This document shows, one piece after another, positions 1 through 6,938 of a stretch of 64,000 nt of DNA. The DNA lies in assembly GCA_039917615.1 (NCBI GenBank), contig JBDSJD010000029.1, forward strand, positions 293,087 to 357,086. The letters are read 5' to 3'. Below the pieces are notes generated by a model that made no database searches, was not told where the DNA came from, and saw only the letters and a list, made by a program, of their open reading frames with translations. This DNA is from ZC4RG30 sp039917615. Its GTDB lineage: Bacteria > Pseudomonadota > Gammaproteobacteria > Steroidobacterales > Steroidobacteraceae. The position numbers were made by a program, and so were the translations under genes. Every line of letters starts with the position of its first letter. Positions within the stretch are counted from its first letter, which is position 1.

Positions 1-1
1 G

Positions 2-238
2 GCCCTCAAGCCAGAGATCGTCGTGCCGGGGCACGAAGGGCCGGGCGCAACCCGCAACGCGGCCTCCATCGCGTTCATGAAAAAATACGTGGCCGACTGG
101 GATGCCAACGTGGCCCGATCAAAGAATGCCGCTGAGATGCGTGCAAATGTGCTGAAGCAGTATCCCGGACTGGGCATGGAGTTCTCGCTCGACTCCCGCG
201 TCACATCGTACTTCCCTCCCCCGGCGCAACCGCGATGA
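2..238 (+). CDS. MBL-fold metallo-hydrolase, C-terminal part (cut by window edge)
   Basis: Only the last 78 or so residues are present; the frame is open to the left edge. The fragment begins with a strand-loop carrying PGHEGPG, the C-terminal metal-site His loop of metallo-beta-lactamase-fold hydrolases (usually written PGHG), followed by a helical tail ending in a Pro-rich stretch. The four N-terminal metal ligands lie outside the window, so the substrate cannot be guessed. Its stop codon overlaps the ATG of the next gene (ATGA), so the two are probably translated together. Family membership rests on one loop plus the context; a glyoxalase II-like or quorum-lactonase-like enzyme is equally possible. 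Confidence 0.6.
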   Translation, partial: ALKPEIVVPGHEGPGATRNAASIAFMKKYVADWDANVARSKNAAEMRANVLKQYPGLGMEFSLDSRVTSYFPPPAQPR

Positions 239-1110
239 ACGCACCCACCCGCCGTGAAGTGCTGAGCATGCTGGCGCTGGCGGGAGTGTCACTGCCCCAG
301 TGGGCAGGCGAACAGCAGCGCGTACTGCCGCTGGATACGCCGGGCCTCGATCACCTGGATGTGATCGTGCCGGACGTCGAAAAAAGTGCTCGCTTCTATA
401 TGGGCCTGTTCCGCACCACCCTGCATGCGCAGCCGTACCAGGGTGCATTCCGCTACTTCGTGCTGCTCGGGCCCCTGACAGAGAACCGCGCGGTGGGCTA
501 TCTCGCCGTGGGCGCATCCCGCGGTCGCGGCACGTACATCGGGCACTTCTGCACCTCGGTTGCCAACTGGCGGCGCGACAGCGCGGCGGTCTTTGCCCAG
601 ATGAAGGATCAATTTCGCACCGCGGGGTTCGGCGAATTCCCGGGCAGCACCGGCGTCGGCGGCATCTTTGATGATCCGGACGGCATCGAGATCCAGTTCC
701 TGGGCTCGCCCGACACGCTGGTAACTGCGGCAGTGCCGTCCGAGCTCGTGCCGTGGCAACAGGGGCTGGTCACACCGCAGCGCGTTGAGTACGTGCAGCT
801 GCAGGTCAGCGATCTGGACCGCTCGCTTGCGTACTACCGCATCCTTTACGGCAAGGAGAGTGCGCGCAAGAAGGACATGGCCACCTTCACGTTCCGCAAC
901 GGCTCGCGACTGATACTGGAAGATGCCTCGTATATGTACGGCAGCGCACAGCCGCGCATCAAGCGCTTCGGCATCCGGGTCGGGGCCTTCGACCGGGCGG
1001 CAGTTGCCGCCGCCGTTGTCGCGCTCGGTGGAAAAGTAGTCGGCGGCGAAGGCGCAGCACTCCGATTGCTCGACGTGGACGGCATAGAGCTCGAGCTGGT
1101 TCCCGGCTAA
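235..1110 (+). CDS. Exported double-domain VOC (glyoxalase/bleomycin-resistance fold) protein
   Basis: A 291-residue protein. The N-terminus has a twin-Arg-type leader (TRREVLSMLALAG, residues 5-17), so export folded through Tat is likely. Two vicinal-oxygen-chelate modules follow, about residues 36-160 (starting GLDHLDVIVPDVEKSARFY) and 180-290 (starting VEYVQLQVSDLDRSLAYY), each ending in a DPDGIEIQF or DVDGIELEL strand typical of the fold. VOC proteins bind a divalent metal and act as lyases, isomerases, dioxygenases or binding proteins; the reaction cannot be read from sequence. It overlaps the upstream hydrolase by 4 bases and lies 6 bases before the DoxX gene, indicating one operon. Exported VOC proteins are unusual because the family is mostly cytoplasmic. 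Confidence 0.8.
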   Translation: MNAPTRREVLSMLALAGVSLPQWAGEQQRVLPLDTPGLDHLDVIVPDVEKSARFYMGLFRTTLHAQPYQGAFRYFVLLGPLTENRAVGYLAVGASRGRGTYIGHFCTSVANWRRDSAAVFAQMKDQFRTAGFGEFPGSTGVGGIFDDPDGIEIQFLGSPDTLVTAAVPSELVPWQQGLVTPQRVEYVQLQVSDLDRSLAYYRILYGKESARKKDMATFTFRNGSRLILEDASYMYGSAQPRIKRFGIRVGAFDRAAVAAAVVALGGKVVGGEGAALRLLDVDGIELELVPG

Positions 1111-1116
1111 GCGGCC

Positions 1117-2304
1117 ATGAAGTACCCCATCTGGTATCTGCGACTTGTGTTCGCGAGCTGGATGATTATTGCCGGGCTGAACCACTTCATTCCGCTGTTC
1201 CGTCAGGGCATGGGCTCCCAGCCACTCAGCCAGGAGTTGATTGCGGCGCTGATCGACAGCCACCTGTTCGACATCGTCAAGGCTGTGGAGCTGATCGCAG
1301 GCATAGGCGTATTGACGGGGCTCTTCAGCCCGCTGGCAGTCCTGCTTTGCATGCCCATCTCGTTCTGCGTGTTCTGGTGGGACGCGCCGCTTGAAGGGTG
1401 GGGTTCGCGCGCGGCAATTTTCGGTGCGGGAACGCTGGTGTGCAATGTGCTGCTGTGCCTCGCGTACATCAGGAACTACCGCACGATGTTCGCCCTGCGC
1501 GTCACGCCGCAAGCCCTGCAACAACTCGTGCTCGTCGGCCGCCTCGTCCTTGGCGTGTGGATGCTTGCCAACGGTGCCAATCATTTCTTCTTCGCGCAGT
1601 GGGCAGAGCCGACCGGAAGCGAGCCGCTGGCCATACAGCTGATGAACGCCTTCGTCCATTCGGGCTTGTTCGACGTCGCCATGATGATCGAGCTGGTTGC
1701 TGGCGCGCTGCTGCTTGGCGGCATTCTGGTTCCAGTTGCGCTGTGCGTGCTGATGCCGGTCTCTACCTGTGCCCTTTACTGGTCGGTGGGGCTGGAGTAC
1801 CGGCCGCTCGGTGCACTGCTGGCGCTCGCCGCTTTTGGTCTCAACGCCCTGCTGATGCTGGCCTATCTACACTACTACCGGGGCGCGCTGCAGCGGCACG
1901 CCCTGACGGCAGGTGAAACGGCCAAAAGCGAAGCGTTTGAATCCATGTATGTGTATGTCGGCGGGCGCACGTCACGCAGCCAATTCATAGCTGCAATGGT
2001 TACGCTGCTGCTGGTAGTGCTGCTCTACAAGTATCGGGTGCCGCGTAGCGGAATCTGGTCCATTGCGGTACTGCTCATCCCCGGCACCATCCTGCTTGCC
2101 CGACGTCTGCACGACATGGGGCATTCCGCCTGGCTGCTGTTGCTTCCCCTTGCGCTGATAATCCCGAGCTTCACCCACTGGCTCGGCATCGCAAGCCTAG
2201 GCACTCAACTGCGTACATTGCTGCCCACGATCGCGCTGGCGGTTGGCGCGGGCCTCATCCTTTGGGGTGCCTGGGCAGGGCGAGGCAAGAAGCTTCGACC
2301 TTGA
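1117..2304 (+). CDS. DoxX-DoxX-DUF805 fusion membrane protein
   Basis: A 395-residue polytopic inner-membrane protein. Residues 1-125 and 128-260 are two tandem copies of a four-helix DoxX-like module with matching landmarks: WMIIAGLNHF and WMLANGANHFF, then SHLFDIVKAVELIAG and SGLFDVAMMIELVAG. Residues 275-390 match DUF805: YVGGRTSRSQF, several helices and the diagnostic ARRLHDMGHS. DoxX proteins are linked to quinol- or thiosulfate-related redox processes, and DUF805 proteins are small membrane proteins of unknown role. These domains are normally separate genes, so the three-part fusion is unusual. It is probably co-transcribed with the preceding VOC gene. The function is unknown. Confidence 0.8.
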   Translation: MKYPIWYLRLVFASWMIIAGLNHFIPLFRQGMGSQPLSQELIAALIDSHLFDIVKAVELIAGIGVLTGLFSPLAVLLCMPISFCVFWWDAPLEGWGSRAAIFGAGTLVCNVLLCLAYIRNYRTMFALRVTPQALQQLVLVGRLVLGVWMLANGANHFFFAQWAEPTGSEPLAIQLMNAFVHSGLFDVAMMIELVAGALLLGGILVPVALCVLMPVSTCALYWSVGLEYRPLGALLALAAFGLNALLMLAYLHYYRGALQRHALTAGETAKSEAFESMYVYVGGRTSRSQFIAAMVTLLLVVLLYKYRVPRSGIWSIAVLLIPGTILLARRLHDMGHSAWLLLLPLALIIPSFTHWLGIASLGTQLRTLLPTIALAVGAGLILWGAWAGRGKKLRP

Positions 2305-2306
2305 AC

Positions 2307-2330
2307 CTGCAGCTGCAGCTGCAGCTGCAG
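2307..2330. repeat. Four perfect CTGCAG hexamer repeats
   Basis: Four head-to-tail copies of the self-complementary hexamer CTGCAG start 3 bases after the stop of the DoxX-DUF805 gene. The tract can fold back on itself and could act as a weak terminator or be a slippage-prone microsatellite. Confidence 0.7.
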
Positions 2331-2404
2331 AAGGTTTGATGCAGGCCAGCCGGAGCAGACGATCCAGGTCGGGTTAGCGCGCGCGTTCTCCGTGCGCAAT
2401 ACGC

Positions 2405-2410
2405 ATATAA
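2405..2410 (+). promoter_or_regulatory. Consensus -10 box (TATAAT) before the MBL gene
   Basis: A perfect TATAAT lies 28 bases before the ATG of the MBL hydrolase and upstream of its Shine-Dalgarno sequence. No good -35 box is visible at 16-18 bases, so the promoter is only a candidate. Confidence 0.4.
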
Positions 2411-2437
2411 TCCAGCGCAATATCGAGGAGGGTGGCT

Positions 2438-3553
2438 ATGCGAAGAGTCATTGCGGCATTGGCGTTGCTCGCTGTTTCGTGCACTGGTGTATCCGCCGAC
2501 AGCAGCCGCGGATCACTCAACATCTATTACATCGACACCGAAGGTGGCCAAGCCACGCTCTTCGTGGGACCAACTGGTGAGTCGCTGCTGGTCGATAGCG
2601 GCAATGCCGGCACGCGGGATCTCTCGCGCATCGTCGAGACGCTGCACATGGCCGGCGTCAGCCGCATCGATCACATGTGGACCACGCATTATCACGGCGA
2701 TCACGTCGGGTCCTTGCTCGAACTGGCCAAGCAGTTTCCGATCCAGCATTTCTACGATCACGGCGCGCCGAACGCGAACGACCGCACTGTTTCAGCGGCG
2801 TTCGTCACCGCCTATGCGGAGCTCAGCCAGGGCAAGCGCAGCATCGTGAAGCCAGGTGACAAATTGAAAATGAGCGGGCTGGACATCACGACCGTGGCAT
2901 CGGGCAATCAGCTCATTCGCACGAACCTTGCGGGAGGCGGTCGCGCCAACGCGACCTGCGGCGGGGTGCAGCCCATGGACGAAAGTGCCAACGACAACGA
3001 CGATTCGGCTGGCTTCGTGCTCGCATACGGCCGCTTTCGCACCGTGGACCTGGGTGATCTCACCTGGAATGCAGAGCTGAACCTGATGTGTCCGACGAAC
3101 CGGATCGGCACCGTGGACCTCTACCTGACTTCGCACCATGGCCTCGCAATTTCGGGCTCATCTGCACTGGTGCACGCGCTGCAACCGCGGGTCGCCGTGA
3201 TGAACAATGGCACGCGCAAGGGCGGCGACGCGAGCGCATTCCGTGTGCTGCTCGCATCGCCGGGCCTGGAAGATCTGTGGCAGCTGCATTGGGCCTACAA
3301 CGCGGGACTCGAGAACTCGCCGGCGATGTTCATCGCCAACGTGGACGACAACGCGACGATAGCGGGCGTGCTTACGCAGGCAGCTGCGGCCCCCCCCACC
3401 GGGGCCGGTCCTCCCGGCGGCCCGGGTGGGCGCGGCGGTCCCGCCTCCCACTCGCCGGCTTACCTCATCAAGGTTTCCGCACAGAAGGACGGCACGTTCA
3501 CGGTGACTAACACCCGCAACGGCTTGAGCAAGACCTACCATCCGCGGCAGTAG
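2438..3553 (+). CDS. Secreted MBL-fold hydrolase, ComEC/Rec2-like
   Basis: A 371-residue exported protein. The ATG at 2438 is preferred over the in-frame GTG at 2432 because the strong GAGGAGGG ribosome site overlaps that GTG. A Sec signal covers residues 1-20 or so. The metal-binding signature is HYHGDHVG (THYHGDH), with further ligands expected at the DLGD and SHHG motifs, all visible in order. The layout (IYYIDTEGGQATLF strand, then LLVDSG, then the HxHxDH motif) resembles ComEC/Rec2-type stand-alone beta-lactamase-fold proteins, which may be phosphodiesterases or other hydrolases. A Pro/Gly-rich tract lies near the C-terminus (DNA about 3385-3447). The substrate is unknown. Confidence 0.85.
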   Translation: MRRVIAALALLAVSCTGVSADSSRGSLNIYYIDTEGGQATLFVGPTGESLLVDSGNAGTRDLSRIVETLHMAGVSRIDHMWTTHYHGDHVGSLLELAKQFPIQHFYDHGAPNANDRTVSAAFVTAYAELSQGKRSIVKPGDKLKMSGLDITTVASGNQLIRTNLAGGGRANATCGGVQPMDESANDNDDSAGFVLAYGRFRTVDLGDLTWNAELNLMCPTNRIGTVDLYLTSHHGLAISGSSALVHALQPRVAVMNNGTRKGGDASAFRVLLASPGLEDLWQLHWAYNAGLENSPAMFIANVDDNATIAGVLTQAAAAPPTGAGPPGGPGGRGGPASHSPAYLIKVSAQKDGTFTVTNTRNGLSKTYHPRQ

Positions 3554-3616
3554 CCAGGATCAACATCAATTGCAGGACATCACGAAGTCCCAACGTTCGT
3601 GCCCAGGGGATCAAAA

Positions 3617-5086
3617 ATGCACCGAATTTCGAAGACCGCCTGTGTGGCCTTTTGCTGGTTTGCCGGCGCGGCGCTCGCGGCCGATGCAACGCCGGCCTGG
3701 CAGCCCCTCTTCAACGGAAAGGACCTGACTGGCTGGACGGTGCGCTACGCATCGAAGACACCCGCGGACGCCCCCAGGCCCGAAAGCCTGTTCGCTGTGA
3801 TCAACGGCGAGATCCGCACTTATCCGACGCAAGCCGCAGGGAGCGCGCAGCCCAACGCATACATCCAGACGGTGACAGATCATCGCGACTACGTGTTGAG
3901 TCTTGAGTACAAATGGGGTGAGAAGAAATTTCAGCCGCGCCTCAACAGTGTGCGCGATGCGGGCGTGCTGTACGGTGTGTACCGGGAGATTTCCGGCGAC
4001 TGGCCGGCGAGCTTCGAGTCGCAGGTCAAGGAAGGCGACACCGGCGCCTTCCTGGGGGTGTACTCGCAGGGGTCGAGCTTTGTCGATCCGAAATCGCGCT
4101 TTTACACACTGCCCGAGAATGGCGGCGTACCGGTGACCGTAGGCAAGAGCGGCGGTTTCGAGGGCCTGTTCCATTCGCGCACGAATGAGTATCCGGGCTG
4201 GAATACGGTCGAGATCATCGTGCGCGGTGATCGCGCCACGCACATCGTCAACGGCCTGGTAAACATGCGCGTCAGTGACATGAAGGGCTGGGACGCTGCC
4301 ACCAATAGTTGGGTGAAAATCGATCACGGTAAGATCGCGCTGCAGGCGGAGGGCGCCGAGGTGGCCTTTCGGAACATCAAAGTTCGCCCCCTGACGGATG
4401 CAGACGACATGCCGCCGGAACCCAAACTCACCGAAGTCTGGTTCCCGGTGCCGGCGAAAGTGACGCCCGGCGCGGCGGCCGGCGCCCCGCCGTCCGATGC
4501 GATCGTGCTGTTCGGCGGCAAGAACATCGACGCCTGGAAGAGCGTGAAAGGCGGTGCCGCACAATGGACAGTGGCCAACGGCGAAATGATCGTAGCTCCG
4601 GGCACCGGCGACATCCAGACCAAGGCCGTGTTCGGCGACGTGCAGCTTCACGTGGAATGGGTCGAACCCGAACTGCCGGCCAACAAGGTGAACCAGGATC
4701 GCGGCAACAGCGGCATCTTCCTGCAAGACCTTTACGAAGTGCAGGTGCTCGACAGCTTCACGAGTCCGACCTACGTCAACGGCATGGCGGGGTCTATCTA
4801 CAAGCAGTTCCCACCTCTGGTGAACCCAGCTTTGCCGGCCGAAAAATGGCAGACCTACGACATCATCTGGACCGCGCCGCGGTTCGCGGCTGATGGATCA
4901 TTGACGTCGCCCGCGCGGGTGACGGTGCTGCTTAACGGAGTTCTGGTGCAGAACAATTCCGTGCTGAAAGGCGGCACTGTGTATATCGGCGCGCCTAGCT
5001 ATCAGCCGCACGGCGACATGCCGATCCGGTTGCAGGACCATTCGCATCTGGTGCGATACCGGAATATCTGGGTACGCAAGCTCTAA
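3617..5086 (+). CDS. Secreted double DUF1080 (3-keto-disaccharide hydrolase-like) protein
   Basis: A 489-residue exported protein. The ATG at 3617 is chosen because AGGGGA lies about 9 bases upstream and a clean Sec leader (VAFCWFAGAALAAD) follows; the GTG at 3599 would add six residues and sit before that site. Two concanavalin-like DUF1080 domains are visible, residues about 25-245 (opening WQPLFNGKDLTGW) and 290-489 (opening IVLFGGKNIDAWKS and ending with YRNIWVRKL). DUF1080 includes 3-keto-disaccharide hydrolases that cleave 3-oxo-glycosides, but many members are only sugar-binding. It stands alone, 60 bases after the MBL gene and convergent with the next gene. A role in glycoside breakdown fits the neighbourhood and remains inference. 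Confidence 0.85.
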   Translation: MHRISKTACVAFCWFAGAALAADATPAWQPLFNGKDLTGWTVRYASKTPADAPRPESLFAVINGEIRTYPTQAAGSAQPNAYIQTVTDHRDYVLSLEYKWGEKKFQPRLNSVRDAGVLYGVYREISGDWPASFESQVKEGDTGAFLGVYSQGSSFVDPKSRFYTLPENGGVPVTVGKSGGFEGLFHSRTNEYPGWNTVEIIVRGDRATHIVNGLVNMRVSDMKGWDAATNSWVKIDHGKIALQAEGAEVAFRNIKVRPLTDADDMPPEPKLTEVWFPVPAKVTPGAAAGAPPSDAIVLFGGKNIDAWKSVKGGAAQWTVANGEMIVAPGTGDIQTKAVFGDVQLHVEWVEPELPANKVNQDRGNSGIFLQDLYEVQVLDSFTSPTYVNGMAGSIYKQFPPLVNPALPAEKWQTYDIIWTAPRFAADGSLTSPARVTVLLNGVLVQNNSVLKGGTVYIGAPSYQPHGDMPIRLQDHSHLVRYRNIWVRKL

Positions 5087-5137
5087 GCTCGTAGAGGGTC
5101 GCGGACGACGAGGCGCTTCCGCTTCCCCCTTAATGAT

Positions 5138-6265
5138 CTACACCCCAGGTATGGGCGGGCACAGTTCGCCCTGGAACCCCCCGCCACCGCAGTAGGTCAC
5201 GTCCTGAAGTTGTATCGCCAGGCCGTCGGGATCGGTGAAGTACAACTCGGGAGTTCCGCCCTCGGCTCCGCCGCGATTTGGCATCCTCAGGGAGATATAT
5301 GTGACGAGCGGTGTTCGCCCCTGCCCTTCCTGTTTCTTCAATCCATAGGCCACAAGCGTCTGCGTCACCTTGGCCGGGTCGAAACCGGTCATGCTCAGGC
5401 ATGCGTGATCGATGCCTGCGGCGCGTGCCGGCCCTCGCGCGGCAGGAGGTGCGCCCGGAGGTGGGCCTGCAGGTGCGCCTGCAGCTCCGCGCGGAGGCGC
5501 CCCAGCTCCACCATCGCGTGTAGGTCCGCCGCCGCCGATGAACATCAGGAAATGTACGCCGTTGCCAACGCGCCACGCTGGGGCGGCTGCTTGGTAGGCC
5601 TGCGGTTTGAATCCAAACAGGTCGATATACGTCTGCACCGTGTTGGGATCGCTTGCCGCGATCGTGAAGTGGCTCAAGTCCCTGACGGACATCAGCCCCG
5701 GCTTGGGTGCAGGTTCAGCCGCACCACATGTCTTGCCTAGCGCACCGCTGCCACCGCAGTAGGCGGTGTCATGCAGCTGAAACACGACACCGCTCGGGTC
5801 TGCAGCAAACATGTCGCGCGTGCTCCCGTCCCGCGAGCCGCCCTCGTTCTGCGCCCTCGCCCGGACCAGCACCTGCCGGGGGCCAGGCTTCTCGGCGGTC
5901 GCGGGAGCCGTGCTGAAGCCGTGCGCCGTCAACGTCTTCATCGCCCCGTCGATGGAGAAGTTCTCGACTCCGAACCCCAGGGCGCTGATGCTCGGGCGCT
6001 CGCCCGTCGCAGCCTGACGCAGCGCAACGAACCGCGGTCCGTCCCCGACCCGGAGCAGCACTGTCGAGCCCTGGCGCGCCTGGATCGGCATGCCGAATAG
6101 TCCCTGGTAGAACTCAAGCGATTGCTTGACGTTGCTGACCGTCAGGACAATCTGGCTGAGCCCATTTACCTTGAAAGCCGCTGCTGTCTGCGCGAACGAG
6201 CGGGATGCGACCGCCATCGCGGGAAGCGCCATGAGAATCGTGCGCCGGTCGAACTGTTGTTTCAT
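5138..6265 (-). CDS. Exported double-domain VOC protein with Gly/Pro/Ala-rich insert
   Basis: A 375-residue protein starting at the ATG at 6265; upstream in-frame codons lack a leader. The N-terminus has a Tat-like leader (DRRTILMALPAMAVA, cleavage near SFAQ). The first VOC module spans residues 32-170 (VNGLSQIVLTVSNVKQSLEFYQ) and the second about 195-375, ending DPDGLAIQLQDVTYCGGGG. The phrase LHDTAYCGGSGALG ends the first module and is echoed at the end of the second, evidence of internal duplication. A long tract of Gly, Pro and Ala (DNA about 5420-5535) interrupts the second module in a loop. It is a functional relative, not a close copy, of the VOC protein at 235. The substrate is unknown. 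Confidence 0.8.
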   Translation of the reverse strand: MKQQFDRRTILMALPAMAVASRSFAQTAAAFKVNGLSQIVLTVSNVKQSLEFYQGLFGMPIQARQGSTVLLRVGDGPRFVALRQAATGERPSISALGFGVENFSIDGAMKTLTAHGFSTAPATAEKPGPRQVLVRARAQNEGGSRDGSTRDMFAADPSGVVFQLHDTAYCGGSGALGKTCGAAEPAPKPGLMSVRDLSHFTIAASDPNTVQTYIDLFGFKPQAYQAAAPAWRVGNGVHFLMFIGGGGPTRDGGAGAPPRGAAGAPAGPPPGAPPAARGPARAAGIDHACLSMTGFDPAKVTQTLVAYGLKKQEGQGRTPLVTYISLRMPNRGGAEGGTPELYFTDPDGLAIQLQDVTYCGGGGFQGELCPPIPGV

Positions 6266-6308
6266 TCGGTACTCTCGTTTGGTCGGAAGAACAGGAGGGA
6301 TCCGCGAC

Positions 6309-6782
6309 TCAACGGCCGCAGAGTCCGCCCGCCAGGCATTCATTCGCGGTGCGCGGCCCCAGCGTGTCAACATACACACGAAACTCGGAGGTTTGCCCCT
6401 GGGGAACAGGATAGTTGTCGCGGGCATAGCTGCCCCGCGCGTGGGAAATGGAGATGTTCACAAATCGCGGCACTTCGATGAATGTCACTATTCCACGCCA
6501 GTCGGATTTGTCCACCCGCCGGTAATAGTTCGGCTCCTGAACACTCATGTCCGCCGCCACGATATCGACCGTGGCATTTATGAGTGGCCCGCCATCGGCG
6601 CTGTCATAGGCAACCACCATGAGGCGACCAGTCTGCAGGCCCACCGGATTGGCTGACCCCGTGAGCATCCTGGTGTAGGACGCTGAGTTGGGATTCATGG
6701 CGCAGGAGGCCAGCAGGGAACCAAGCGACAGCAGCAGGACTGCAGACCTCGTCCGTAAACGAGCATGGTTCAGGAGGTGCAT
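6309..6782 (-). CDS. Small lipoprotein with beta-sandwich-like domain
   Basis: A 157-residue protein with a lipoprotein signal; the lipobox LASC places the lipidated Cys at residue 27. The mature part contains alternating strands (GRLMVVAYDSADGGPLINATVDIVAAD, cut here into its two strands by a Gly turn) and resembles a carboxypeptidase-regulatory or transthyretin-like sandwich, often used as a surface-binding module. I cannot name a family with confidence. It lies downstream of GH97 on the same strand, but a strong hairpin (6860-6905) separates the two genes, so it probably has its own transcript. Its start is 44 bases upstream of the end of nothing else; the VOC gene begins 44 bases downstream. 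Confidence 0.6.
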   Translation of the reverse strand: MHLLNHARLRTRSAVLLLSLGSLLASCAMNPNSASYTRMLTGSANPVGLQTGRLMVVAYDSADGGPLINATVDIVAADMSVQEPNYYRRVDKSDWRGIVTFIEVPRFVNISISHARGSYARDNYPVPQGQTSEFRVYVDTLGPRTANECLAGGLCGR

Positions 6783-6859
6783 GAGAACTCTCCCCCAGGT
6801 TGGGACCCGCGGGATTGTAGCTCAATGTCCGGCGATGAGGGGGGCGGGACTACGCCCGT

Positions 6860-6905
6860 CTTCGGTGAGCGCAGGCCCGCCTGCCCGGAGGGCCGCTCAC
6901 CGAAG
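6860..6905. terminator. Strong hairpin, 12-bp perfect stem
   Basis: CTTCGGTGAGCG at 6860-6871 pairs perfectly with CGCTCACCGAAG at 6894-6905 around a 22-base GC-rich loop. It sits just downstream of the GH97 stop codon in the minus direction. No long T-run follows, so it is a terminator or an mRNA-stabilising stem-loop. Confidence 0.65.
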
Positions 6906-6938
6906 CGGCGGCCACCCCAAACACCCGCGAGCGATTGG

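Noticed and set aside
289..1659. A 456-residue minus-strand frame opposite the VOC and DoxX genes.
   Set aside because: It is the shadow of two well-supported genes. High GC content produces long antisense frames, and this one has no leader, domain or ribosome site.
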